A stretch of 24,188 nucleotides of DNA, from assembly GCF_016785185.1 (NCBI RefSeq), contig NZ_JAEKDY010000051.1. The stretch is one strand, 5' to 3'. Source of the stretch: Heyndrickxia sporothermodurans. GTDB lineage: Bacteria > Bacillota > Bacilli > Bacillales > Bacillaceae_C. Every line of letters begins with the position of its first letter. Within the stretch, counting starts at the first letter, position 1. The notes beneath the pieces are model-generated. The model was not told where the DNA came from. It did no database searches and worked only from the letters and a program-made list of their open reading frames with translations. Shown piece after piece: positions 6,483 to 14,202 of the stretch. Both the position numbers and the translations under genes were made by a program.

Positions 6483-8374
6483 AGACATACAGAATTATTG
6501 CTGCGACAGGTTGTCCTACAGGAATCGCCCACACTTATATGGCACAAGAGGCATTAGAGGAAGCAGCGAAAAAAAGAGGCATCTCAATTAAAGTTGAGAC
6601 ACATGGTCAAGAAGGAATAAAGAATGCTTTAACAGATGAAGAAATAGAAGCGGCAGATGGCGTTATTATAGCTGCGGATAAAGATGTAAATGTCGATCGA
6701 TTTATCGGAAAACCGGTTATCAATGTTTCTGTTAGCAAAGGTATTAAAGAACCGGATCAATTAATCGATGAAATTTTATCTGGAAATGTTCCTAAATTTA
6801 AAGAAGGTCAAGCAAGAACCCAACATCAGTCGGGGCAAAGCAATCAAAAGACATCTTTTTGGCATAGTCTTTACGTTTCTCTGATGAATGGTGTCTCCCA
6901 TATGCTACCGCTCGTTGTTGCTGGTGGTGTAATGGTCGCAATTTCCTTTATGTTTGGTATTCATTCAGCAGAACCAGATAGTCCCGAATATAATCAATTT
7001 GCCTATTATTTAAAAACCATAGGCGGCGTTTCTATGAATCTAATGGTACCAATTTTATGTGCCTATATTGCAGAATCAATTGCGAAAAGACCAGGATTGA
7101 TCATCGGGTTTATTGTCGGAATGATTGCCTACATGAATGGTACTGGATTTTTAGGAGGGATTATCGGAGGATTCCTAGCCGGGTATATCATGCTTGGGTT
7201 GGCACACCTGCTAAAAGGCTTGCCTAAACAGCTCGATGGATTAAAAGCGATTTTCCTTTTCCCTGTCTTAGGAATTTTCATTGCCGGATTTGCTATGTGG
7301 TTCCTTTCTACTCCAATGGAGTCTATCAATAAAGGAATGATGTCATTTTTAGGCGGTTTTCAAAATTCTAGTCCAATCCTATTAGGATTGATTGTCGGTT
7401 GTATGAGCGCATTTGATATGGGTGGACCTGTCAATAAAGCAGCCTATGTGACAGGTACAGCATTACTAGCACAAGGAAACTACTTCTTTATGGCGGGTGT
7501 ATCAGCTGCATGTATTGTTCCACCAATAGCTACCGGTTTTGCTGTTCTATTTGGCGGAAAAGCATACTCAGCAAGTGAACGCAGTGCAGGATATGTGAAC
7601 TTCCTGCTAGGATCTACACATATTACTGAAGGTGCCATTCCGTTTGCGGCGAAAAAACCGATTAAGGTCATCCCAATTCTCATGCTCGGATCATCGATTG
7701 CAGCGATCCTGACCTACTTATTTAAAGTACAAGTGCCTGCACCACATGGTGGATTTATCGTATTGCCAATTGTTACTCATGCCATCCTTTGGGTGTTAGC
7801 TATTTTAGTCGGTGCAATTGTAAGTGGATTCCTCATGAGCTGGGATCAAAAACGAACAGTAGCGAAAGGGCAATCATCTAAAGAAGAAATTCAAGAAATA
7901 CAAACACCAAGTGAAACGAAAAATTTAGAATCTGTCCTGGATATCAACAATATTTATTGTCATGTCGATGCAGCATCTCAAGAGGAAGTATTTCAAAAGT
8001 TAGCGGAAATTTCAAAAGAGAAAAATATAAGCAGTGATGCATCGAAAGTTATTGAAGGATTTATGGCAAGAGAAAAGTTAAGCACGACCGGTATGGAGCA
8101 AGGGATCGCTATTCCTCATACCGAGCTGGATAGTATTAACAAGGCAAGCATTGTGATATTGAGATTAAATCAAGGTGTTGAATGGAAGGCTCTTGACGGT
8201 AAACCAACAAATATCGTGATTGCCATGTTTATTCCTAAAGGAAAAGGGAATGACCACTTACGTTACTTATCAGAAGTATCAAAGCTATTAATTCATCAAG
8301 AATTTATTGATCAATTACAGGAAGCAACTAGTTCCGAGGAAATCTATCAAATGTTTATGAAAAATATACACTAA
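6479..8374 (+). CDS. Fructose-type PTS permease, EIIB-EIIC-EIIA fusion
   Basis: Membrane sugar permease that imports a ketohexose and phosphorylates it at C1, 631 residues. EIIB is at about 1-100 with phospho-Cys 12 in ATGCPTGIAHTYM. A Gln/Ser-rich linker (about 107-124) follows. EIIC is at about 128-460 with the fructose-family signatures GGPVNKAAYVTG and HITEGAIPFA and several hydrophobic segments. After a charged linker, EIIA is at about 485-630 with phospho-His 547 in GIAIPHTE. The order B-C-A differs from the A-B-C order of the housekeeping Bacillus FruA, which suggests a paralogue with its own substrate. The neighbouring kinase and LacD aldolase point to D-tagatose or a similar ketohexose, by inference. 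It overlaps the kinase stop by 4 bases. Confidence 0.92.
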   Translation: MKTYRIIAATGCPTGIAHTYMAQEALEEAAKKRGISIKVETHGQEGIKNALTDEEIEAADGVIIAADKDVNVDRFIGKPVINVSVSKGIKEPDQLIDEILSGNVPKFKEGQARTQHQSGQSNQKTSFWHSLYVSLMNGVSHMLPLVVAGGVMVAISFMFGIHSAEPDSPEYNQFAYYLKTIGGVSMNLMVPILCAYIAESIAKRPGLIIGFIVGMIAYMNGTGFLGGIIGGFLAGYIMLGLAHLLKGLPKQLDGLKAIFLFPVLGIFIAGFAMWFLSTPMESINKGMMSFLGGFQNSSPILLGLIVGCMSAFDMGGPVNKAAYVTGTALLAQGNYFFMAGVSAACIVPPIATGFAVLFGGKAYSASERSAGYVNFLLGSTHITEGAIPFAAKKPIKVIPILMLGSSIAAILTYLFKVQVPAPHGGFIVLPIVTHAILWVLAILVGAIVSGFLMSWDQKRTVAKGQSSKEEIQEIQTPSETKNLESVLDINNIYCHVDAASQEEVFQKLAEISKEKNISSDASKVIEGFMAREKLSTTGMEQGIAIPHTELDSINKASIVILRLNQGVEWKALDGKPTNIVIAMFIPKGKGNDHLRYLSEVSKLLIHQEFIDQLQEATSSEEIYQMFMKNIH

Positions 8375-8388
8375 GGGGAGAACCAACA

Positions 8389-9360
8389 ATGAGAACAATT
8401 ACCGAGAATAAAAGAAAAGCATTATTAAATTTAACAAATGACCAAGGCATTATCAGTGCTCTGGCTATCGACCAACGTGGGGCCTTGAAAAAAATGATGG
8501 GCGAAAATGGAACTCAAGAAGCGATTGAAGAATTTAAAATGCTTGTATCTGAAATTTTAACACCTTATGCATCTTCTATTCTATTAGATCCGGAATATGG
8601 ACTTCCAGCAACGAAAAAAAGAGATTCAAGTGCAGGTCTATTACTTGCCTATGAAAAAACAGGGTATGATGCGACAAAACCTGGCAGATTCCCGGATCTT
8701 TTACCGATATGGTCTGCCCGTCGGATAAAAGAAGCAGGAGCAGACGCTGTAAAGTTTTTACTTTATTATGATATCGATGAGCCTGCAGAGATTAATGATC
8801 AAAAACATGCATTTGTCGAAAGACTTGGTTCAGAATGTGCAGCAGAAGATATCCCATTCTTCTTAGAGCTTGTATCCTATGATAGTAAGATTGAGGATGT
8901 AAAAAGCAAAGAGTATGCAAAAGTGAAACCGCATAAAGTAAATGATATGATGATTGAATTCTCTAAACCTCAATATCATGTCGATGTATTAAAAGTTGAA
9001 GTTCCTGTTAATATGGACTATGTGGGAGGGTATGGAACAGAGGTCGTTTATACGAAGGAAGAAGCGATGGGACATTTTAAAACACAAAGCGAATCAACTG
9101 ATATTCCATTTATTTTCTTAAGTGCAGGAGTAAGGGCAGAAATGTTCCAAGAAACATTACGCTTTGCTCATTCAGCAGGCTCTGATTTCAATGGTGTCCT
9201 TTGTGGCCGCGCAACTTGGAAGGACGGAGTAAAGGTATACAGTGATGCAGGAGCAGAAAAAGCAAGAGAATGGTTGCAAACACAAGGGAAGTCAAACATT
9301 GAAGCACTAAATAAAGTCATTCAAGAAACAGCGTCGTCATGCTTTGAAAAAATAAAATAA
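8389..9360 (+). CDS. lacD: Tagatose-1,6-bisphosphate aldolase LacD
   Basis: Class I aldolase that splits tagatose 1,6-bisphosphate into dihydroxyacetone phosphate and glyceraldehyde 3-phosphate, 323 residues (usual LacD length about 325). The N-terminus (ALAIDQRGALKKMMG), ILLDPEYGLPA, and VKFLLYYDID are LacD hallmarks. Lys 202 in DVLKVEVPVN is the expected Schiff-base lysine, and FIFLSAGV precedes the phosphate-binding end. It starts 14 bases after the PTS gene with AAGGGGAGA as ribosome binding site, and a terminator follows, so it is the last gene of the operon. LacD enzymes tolerate several ketohexose bisphosphates, so the substrate is not proven. The usual lactose/galactose partners (lacA, lacB, lacF, lacE, lacG) are absent here. 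Confidence 0.93.
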   Translation: MRTITENKRKALLNLTNDQGIISALAIDQRGALKKMMGENGTQEAIEEFKMLVSEILTPYASSILLDPEYGLPATKKRDSSAGLLLAYEKTGYDATKPGRFPDLLPIWSARRIKEAGADAVKFLLYYDIDEPAEINDQKHAFVERLGSECAAEDIPFFLELVSYDSKIEDVKSKEYAKVKPHKVNDMMIEFSKPQYHVDVLKVEVPVNMDYVGGYGTEVVYTKEEAMGHFKTQSESTDIPFIFLSAGVRAEMFQETLRFAHSAGSDFNGVLCGRATWKDGVKVYSDAGAEKAREWLQTQGKSNIEALNKVIQETASSCFEKIK

Positions 9361-9368
9361 AGTTCATG

Positions 9369-9398
9369 AAAAAGGCAACGGAATCTGTTGCCTTTTTT
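9369..9398. terminator. Bidirectional terminator between lacD and the HAD gene
   Basis: Arms 9370-9379 and 9387-9396 (core GGCAAC/GTTGCC) have a 7-base loop, with an A-run before and a T-run (9393-9398) after. It lies between convergent genes that end at 9360 and 9400 and can stop transcription from both sides. Confidence 0.9.
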
Positions 9399-9399
9399 C

Positions 9400-10257
9400 T
9401 TACACTTCTATTATATAGTTCCGTAACGCGTAGGCTACTCCATCCTCGTTAAAATTCTTTGTCGTATATGTACTATTTCTTTTGGCTTCTTCTACCGCAT
9501 TTCCCATTGCCACACTGATTCCCGCAACTTTAAACATGGAAAGATCATTTAAATTATCTCCAATTGCAACAGTGTCTTTTAATGGGATATTTAAAAAATT
9601 TGCCATATAGGTTAAAGCATTTCCCTTACTAACCTCCGCATGGGCGATTTCTAGCTTCGTCTTCCCTGAGGATGTTAACGAAATATCTTGACGGGAACTT
9701 AAACGATTTTCAAGATTTAGCAGCTTTTCTCTATCAAAAGACAACACAAAAATTTTATAAACATCTAATTCTGCCACATTGATATCTTTATAATCATTTA
9801 TAAATTGTAATCCATGCTGATTGAATTGAATATCCCTTTCCTTCTCCGCCCATTCAGATTGGAAACTTGCATCCTTTTCGGTTAATAAGCGTATTTCTAC
9901 GTCTAGCTGCTCCTTCCCCTTTTTAAGAAGGTGAATCCCCTGATTCGTATATAATTCAAAATAAAAGCCTTCGGATTCTAACAGAGGAATAAGCTCGTGT
10001 ATAACATCTTCAGGTATAATTAGTTTTTGCACAATTTCTTTTCCATGATAGGCAATTGCTCCATTACCGGTAATAACAGGGCAATCAATTCCAGCATTCT
10101 GAAGGATGGCTTGTGTATCGTGAAGCGATCTTCCAGAACAAATCATAACGATATCCCCTTGCCTTTGCACATCATGAATAGCATCTGTATTTCCTGAACT
10201 TATATCCCCATTTTCTGATAAAAGTGTTCCATCTAAATCAATCGCTATTAATTTCAT
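9400..10257 (-). CDS. Cof-type HAD-IIB family hydrolase
   Basis: Probable cytosolic sugar-phosphate or nucleotide phosphatase, 285 residues. HAD motif I is DLDGTLL with nucleophile Asp 7 and Asp 9. Motif II is ICSGR near residue 40. The C-terminal motif IV is GDNLND at 233-238, followed by VAMGNAVEEAK, the typical Cof ending. The inserted cap domain lies between. AGGAGG lies just before the ATG at 10257. The gene converges on the tagatose-like operon and shares its terminator. A role in removing sugar phosphates is possible but not shown, and HAD-IIB substrates cannot be read from sequence. Confidence 0.92.
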   Translation of the reverse strand: MKLIAIDLDGTLLSENGDISSGNTDAIHDVQRQGDIVMICSGRSLHDTQAILQNAGIDCPVITGNGAIAYHGKEIVQKLIIPEDVIHELIPLLESEGFYFELYTNQGIHLLKKGKEQLDVEIRLLTEKDASFQSEWAEKERDIQFNQHGLQFINDYKDINVAELDVYKIFVLSFDREKLLNLENRLSSRQDISLTSSGKTKLEIAHAEVSKGNALTYMANFLNIPLKDTVAIGDNLNDLSMFKVAGISVAMGNAVEEAKRNSTYTTKNFNEDGVAYALRNYIIEV

Positions 10258-10565
10258 TAATAAATCCTCCTTACTTGGAGCATTAAGTCCATTCCAATCA
10301 ACGTACTTATTTCATCATGGCTTTTTGTGTATCAGCAACCATCTTTTTCTTTATCATAACATAAAGGAGAAATTCTAGGTGTTTGAGGAAACCGTTTTGT
10401 AATAAGGTCCTAATACTTCAAATTACCTACCATCCTTTTTCCTATTTTATCGTTCCTTTTTATATTGTAAAATTTTAGAAGATGAATATATGTAGGATTG
10501 GAAAAGTTGGGATTCCCTATTGGTTTATTCTAGATATCCAAATCAATAAGAAAAGGAGGTTTTTC
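10258..10565. other. Non-coding divergent region between the HAD gene and the toxin gene
   Basis: AT-rich upstream region of two divergent genes. It carries the ribosome binding site of the minus-strand HAD gene at its left edge and AAGGAGG of the toxin gene at its right edge (about 10553-10559). TATATT near 10460-10465 might be a -10 element, but no clear -35 is visible. The frame upstream of 10566 (from 10482) lacks its own ribosome binding site and is not considered coding. Confidence 0.5.
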
Positions 10566-11330
10566 ATGGACGTAAAATATATCCCATCAGATTGGGAAAA
10601 GATGAAAGAAGGTATTGGCGATTTAATTGGATTAGGGCGTTTGGGTAAAGGGATGATTGATGATCTAAAAGATATCACTGATAACTTAGAAGATGCAGAA
10701 TCAGATATTGCAAGCCTTGACAGCGATGGGGTCATCTCCTTTCACCACACGAGTCAGAAAGATAAATTTCAACAATTATACGAAGACTTTGAGGTGCTAC
10801 ATCGATTTACTGGAAAAATCGGGGATATCGTCGATCGTACTATTGACCAACCATTCTATGAAGATATTGATGCATTTGTCGAGGCGATGAGAGATTTAAC
10901 GCCTTCTAACTACACAACAAAAAACCGAATAGGTGCAACAGAAGTAAAAGTTGTCAATGCAGGATATGGCCAGCAACAGACATTTGAAGTTCCAAAGACT
11001 GAGATTAGTATCGATGACATTTTTAGCGGAGATAATCACTATGCCAAACAAATGAAGCTCGAATATGAGACTTGGAAAGAGCTAAATCCGGATCAGGATT
11101 TTTCGCAAAAAGAGTATCAACTCGCAGTTGTAAATACACGGGCCTTTGAATATGAATCGATTCGAAACCATCAGGAAAGCAAGGAATTCTGGGGGCAAAT
11201 TGCCGCACTCGTCGTCATCATCGGTGTTTCTTTAGTCTGCCCACCTGCAGGTATCGCGTTAGGAGCCGCTTATGGTACATTCGAATTAAGCTCGGCCGTT
11301 TCCGGAATTGGATATCTGGTCGAGAGCTAG
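10566..11330 (+). CDS. Polymorphic toxin, N-terminal part (Pre-toxin TG type), ended by a frameshift
   Basis: N-terminal piece of a large secreted or contact-type polymorphic toxin. The start at ATG 10566 (MDVKYIPSDW) follows AAGGAGG. The first ~100 residues are predicted helical and rich in charged residues (LGKGMIDDLKDITDNLEDAESDI), like the trafficking domains of Bacillus toxins. A hydrophobic stretch at about 212-240 (AALVVIIGVSLVCPPAGIAL) leads into the Pre-toxin TG region. The frame should continue into ISGRELGTGERVFRGLLSP, which is now in another frame; restoring one base near 11306 (GGAATTGG to GGAAATTGG) joins it. The present frame instead ends at TAG 11328. The C-terminal half is the next entry. 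This is either a true inactivating mutation or a sequence error. Confidence 0.85.
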   Translation: MDVKYIPSDWEKMKEGIGDLIGLGRLGKGMIDDLKDITDNLEDAESDIASLDSDGVISFHHTSQKDKFQQLYEDFEVLHRFTGKIGDIVDRTIDQPFYEDIDAFVEAMRDLTPSNYTTKNRIGATEVKVVNAGYGQQQTFEVPKTEISIDDIFSGDNHYAKQMKLEYETWKELNPDQDFSQKEYQLAVVNTRAFEYESIRNHQESKEFWGQIAALVVIIGVSLVCPPAGIALGAAYGTFELSSAVSGIGYLVES

Positions 11331-11386
11331 GCACTGGAGAGCGAGTCTTCCGAGGACTATTAAGCCCGCTGGATATTATTCCTGGG

Positions 11387-12328
11387 GTGAGTAGTATTAC
11401 GAAATTCAGCGGAACAGTAAGGCTTGCTCACCTTGGAGATATGGGGATATCGTCCATTAAAACGGGAATTAAAAGAAGTTTTAATAATGGAGTGACCCAC
11501 ATTAAGAATATGGTAGAAACTGCCAGTAATGCTTCTGCCACTCGATTAAAAAGTGCAACCTCGGCAATAAAAGATGTACCAAATAAGCTGAAAAATAAGT
11601 TAATAGACGATACAATAGAAGTAGGGAGATTCATAGATTCAGCCACCACATATACAAAAAATATCTTCTCGACCCGAAAACCATTAGACTTCGCCATGGA
11701 GGGATTCGGAAATACTGGAAGTGTCCGAATGCCTGTGGAGAATACGCATGCGGCTGAGAATTATTTTGCGGCTAAGCTTGGTAGGGGGAATGGGGTTGGT
11801 GGTGGTACGGGTAATACTGTAAGTAATTATATTGATGATATAATTGTGAACGGAAAAGTAGATGCCGCTAAGATGAATAAGCTTAAAAATGCTATTCAAA
11901 ATAATACTTTTAGTGTAGATGAGCTGTCTGAGATTAGAAAAAAGATGTCTGATTTAGGCATTACTAAAGAGTATGATGAAGCATTAATAAAAATTGATTT
12001 TGGCAAGTATCTTAGGGGATTAATAGGTGACCCGCCTACCGCTATGATAAATCCTCATGCACATCATATTCTATTTAAAAAAGGTCTTGGTCAGAAGCAG
12101 CAAGAACTGGTTCGAGAAGGTCAGGAAATATTAAGAAGGTATGGGATAGATCCCATAATTGGAGAAGAAAACCTTGTTTGGGCACCAAATGCCGTAGTAG
12201 GACAACATAGTCTCGATGCTTTAGAGGAAGTAGTGAATCGGTTAAGGGCTATTGAAGAATTTGGCGGTGACTTTGATGATATTGTTGAAGCTCTTAAAGA
12301 TTTAGGTGACATAGCTAGTACAAGATAG
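11387..12328 (+). CDS. Polymorphic toxin, C-terminal part: junction region and AHH-type nuclease tip
   Basis: C-terminal continuation of the split toxin; same-frame homologous sequence already begins near 11308 (ISGRELGTGERVF) before the GTG at 11387, which has no good ribosome binding site. Residues 1-120 are the conserved pre-toxin/junction part, ending in FAMEGFGNTGSVRMPVENTHA. After it a glycine-rich hinge (GVGGGTGN) leads to the variable tip. The tip has the AHH motif at 225-227 (NPHAHHILFKKG), then RRYGIDPI, ENLVWAPN and GQHS. These are the landmarks of AHH nucleases of the HNH/EndoVII fold, predicted to cut nucleic acid in competitor cells. The gene is followed 24 bases later by an ankyrin protein, the likely immunity partner. 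Without the upstream half in frame, production of this part is doubtful. Confidence 0.82.
   Translation: MSSITKFSGTVRLAHLGDMGISSIKTGIKRSFNNGVTHIKNMVETASNASATRLKSATSAIKDVPNKLKNKLIDDTIEVGRFIDSATTYTKNIFSTRKPLDFAMEGFGNTGSVRMPVENTHAAENYFAAKLGRGNGVGGGTGNTVSNYIDDIIVNGKVDAAKMNKLKNAIQNNTFSVDELSEIRKKMSDLGITKEYDEALIKIDFGKYLRGLIGDPPTAMINPHAHHILFKKGLGQKQQELVREGQEILRRYGIDPIIGEENLVWAPNAVVGQHSLDALEEVVNRLRAIEEFGGDFDDIVEALKDLGDIASTR
11667..11751 (+). repeat. 85-bp toxin junction repeat, copy 1
   Basis: Identical over 85 bases to 13319-13403. It encodes the conserved stretch (TRKPLDFAMEGFGNTGS, then VRMPVENTHA) just before the variable toxin tip. Similarity outside it is partial on the 5' side and ends on the 3' side, where the toxin tips diverge. 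Confidence 0.92.
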
Positions 12329-12352
12329 TAGAAATACTGGAGGGCTAATATT

Positions 12353-12862
12353 ATGGATGAAAAAGTTCTAAATAAAACTATAAGAAATGCTATAAAGATT
12401 GGAGATATTAATGAAGTAAAGCATTTAATAGACGAAAATCCAGAATCTTTACATTTAATGACACCATTTGGTACCTGGTTACATGTTGCAGCAAAGAAAG
12501 GACATTTTGGAATAGTAGAATATCTAGTTCAAAAAGGAATCGATGTTAATACAAAAGGTGATATATTTGATGCTTCACCTTTAAGATTGGCAGCGGGAGA
12601 GGGGCATTTGGAGATAGTAAAGTATTTAATAGAGAATGGTGCAGAATTAGATGTGAGCTTAGCAAAAAGAAATCCATTATTTGGAGCAATTTATGGCGGG
12701 CATAAAGAAGTAGCTGAGTTTCTAGTTGAAAAAGGAATAGATATTTCAATTAGATATACTGGAGAGAATATTAAGAATATGGATGCATATGAATATGCTA
12801 GACAATTTGGGCAAACAGAAATCGCTGAATATTTAAAGAAGAAGATGGAGGAAAAAGAATAA
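12353..12862 (+). CDS. Ankyrin-repeat protein, probable immunity protein
   Basis: A 169-residue protein made almost entirely of about four to five ankyrin repeats. Visible units include HVAAKKGHFGIVEYLVQKGIDVN, then PLRLAAGEGHLEIVKYLIENGA, then PLFGAIYGGHKEVAEFLVEKG, and a final degenerate unit ending AEYLKKKMEEKE. There is no signal peptide, so it is cytosolic. GGAGG lies 9 bases before the ATG. It sits directly behind the AHH toxin tip, the standard position of the cognate immunity gene, and ankyrin proteins are known among immunity proteins of polymorphic toxins. The assignment rests on position and fold, not on a proven interaction. It is intact although the toxin is frameshifted. Confidence 0.8.
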   Translation: MDEKVLNKTIRNAIKIGDINEVKHLIDENPESLHLMTPFGTWLHVAAKKGHFGIVEYLVQKGIDVNTKGDIFDASPLRLAAGEGHLEIVKYLIENGAELDVSLAKRNPLFGAIYGGHKEVAEFLVEKGIDISIRYTGENIKNMDAYEYARQFGQTEIAEYLKKKMEEKE

Positions 12863-12950
12863 AAAAAGTGTTACTGGCTCGTAGCCTGAAAATTTTGAGA
12901 TTAATATGCTCATTAGTTTAGAGGTGAGATTAAAAATAGAATCATTAATA

Positions 12951-12989
12951 AAGCACTTGATTCCCTATTAGGTAACAAGTGTTTTTTTT
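12951..12989 (+). terminator. Terminator after the toxin-immunity pair
   Basis: A 9-bp stem (12951-12959 with 12976-12984, one G-U) has a 16-base loop and a T-run to 12989. It lies about 90 bases after the ankyrin gene. A related copy occurs at 13761-13799. Confidence 0.85.
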
Positions 12990-13039
12990 ATGAAACAATT
13001 ATGCTTTGGATAACATGAATGATGCTTTACTGAAATTCA

Positions 13040-13690
13040 AGAGATGGATAAAACTAGAGTAAACAGTATTATAATTTTCAGCACGGTACAGTAAAGCTTG
13101 ATCATTTACGGGGGTTCGGGAAATTCGTCGTTAAAAATGAAAAAAGTACCCAATCTCAAAAATATTGTCAAAACAAGTCGGAAATCTGACTACCCCTGCT
13201 TAAAAAGCTCGGTCTCAGTGACAAAAGATGTCGAAAATAAGCTGAAGTAAGTCAATAGACGATACAATAGAAGTAGGAAGATTCATCGATTCAGCCATCA
13301 CACAAGGAAAAAACATCATCTCGACCCGAAAACCATTAGACTTCGCCATGGAGGGATTCGGAAATACTGGAAGTGTCCGAATGCCTGTGGAGAATACGCA
13401 TGCTTTTGAGAATAAAGTCAGTGCTATGTTGAGTAAGGTTAAGGGAGTTAATGTTGGTGGTGGTACGGATAAGGTTAATCCGAAATACACAACTAAAATA
13501 AAATGGGGAATCAATGATATTGAACAAGGCCATATTGTAAGGGATACTGGGGAAAAAGAATACCTCAAAAAAATCCAAGAGTTGATGAATTTGAGTAGAA
13601 AATAAATCCAAATGATGAAAGTCTCTATTTGCCACATCCTAAGGGTGGATTTGTTCAATTTGAAAATTTAGCTGAGGATATAGTTTAGGA
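13040..13690 (+). pseudogene. Remnant of a second toxin C-terminal cassette
   Basis: Degenerate copy of the toxin pre-tip region joined to a different tip. From about 13040 it parallels 11375 onward, with substitutions, small indels and stops. It is nearly identical from 13245 to 13403 and perfect over 13319-13403. The in-frame part from 13348 encodes the junction, then GVNVGGGTDK, then a tip unrelated to AHH (GHIVRDTGEKEYLKKIQEL). The frame stops at 13605; a shift to another frame from 13602 continues INPNDESLYLPHPKGGFVQF up to a stop near 13688. There is no start codon context and no immunity gene. The tip resembles toxin C-termini of Bacillus but I cannot name its family. Confidence 0.8.
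13319..13403 (+). repeat. 85-bp toxin junction repeat, copy 2
   Basis: Exact copy of 11667-11751 inside the second toxin remnant. It marks the point where alternative tips are joined. Confidence 0.92.
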
Positions 13691-13760
13691 TGGTAAATTA
13701 AATAGATTACAACCCTTTTTCCGAGTAAATTATTTGAGAAATCGAACAATAGCTAACTAT

Positions 13761-13799
13761 AAGCGCTTTATTGTCAAATAGGCAACAAGTGCTTTTTTT
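13761..13799 (+). terminator. Second, related terminator after the toxin remnant
   Basis: An 8-bp stem (13761-13768 with 13787-13794, one G-U) has a T-run at 13793-13799. The sequence around it (ATAGGCAACAAGTGC before the T-run) parallels the terminator at 12951-12989, as if it once closed the lost second toxin-immunity cassette. Confidence 0.7.
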
Positions 13800-13807
13800 G
13801 TTGTTTA

Positions 13808-13894
13808 GTGTACGTTGAAAATAAAGCAGAGGATATTTACATTTACTGTTCCTATGAGCCGGAAATGCATGGTTTAGACGTATTTTTAAAATAA
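13808..13894 (+). pseudogene. Short coding remnant, possibly the end of a lost immunity gene
   Basis: A 28-codon open stretch ends in EDIYIYCSYEPEMHGLDVFL-K and a stop at 13892-13894. The composition looks like the C-terminus of a real protein rather than random AT-rich sequence. It lacks a start with ribosome binding site. Its place among toxin relics suggests a decayed immunity or toxin-associated gene. No family is recognised. Confidence 0.3.
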
Positions 13895-13968
13895 ATTGCC
13901 AACTTGTATTTAAGCATAATTTAAATGATGCAGTAAATAGTACAAGCGCAATAGGATAAATCGGAACT

Positions 13969-14057
13969 CGCAAGCTTGGACGTGACGGAGGCATCTCCTT
14001 TCCTCACACGAGATAGAAAGATAAATTTCAACAACTAATTGAGGATTTTGTAGCATT
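13969..14057 (+). pseudogene. Relic of a toxin N-terminal region
   Basis: Closely parallels 10709-10796 of the toxin gene: GCATCTCCTTTC, CACACGAG and AGAAAGATAAATTTCAACAA are shared in the same order. Translated it gives ISFPHTR, a TAG stop, then KDKFQQL and EDFV, against ISFHHTSQKDKFQQLYEDFE in the intact copy. It is a short fragment with a nonsense codon and no start, so it is a relic of a third toxin piece or the front of the second toxin gene. Confidence 0.8.
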
Positions 14058-14202
14058 TTTAATCTTATTTTCAATGTAGTAAAAATTCACCGAATGTAAT
14101 CGAATTTTAAAGCTATTTAATCAGAATTTTATATAAATGAAAAATTATTATGGGATAATGAGTACTTCTGAAATAAATGTGATTCGTTTAGGTGGTGCAA
14201 GT

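Noticed and set aside
10482..10565. Upstream extension of the toxin N-terminus
   Set aside because: No ribosome binding site at 10482, whereas AAGGAGG sits at proper distance before ATG 10566.
11290..11330. Programmed ribosomal frameshift joining the two toxin halves
   Set aside because: No slippery heptamer or following pseudoknot is apparent near 11306; a plain one-base loss explains the data better.
13348..13605. Intact small gene of 85 codons
   Set aside because: It begins inside the conserved toxin junction without a ribosome binding site and its homologous frame continues in another frame after the stop, so it is part of a pseudogene.
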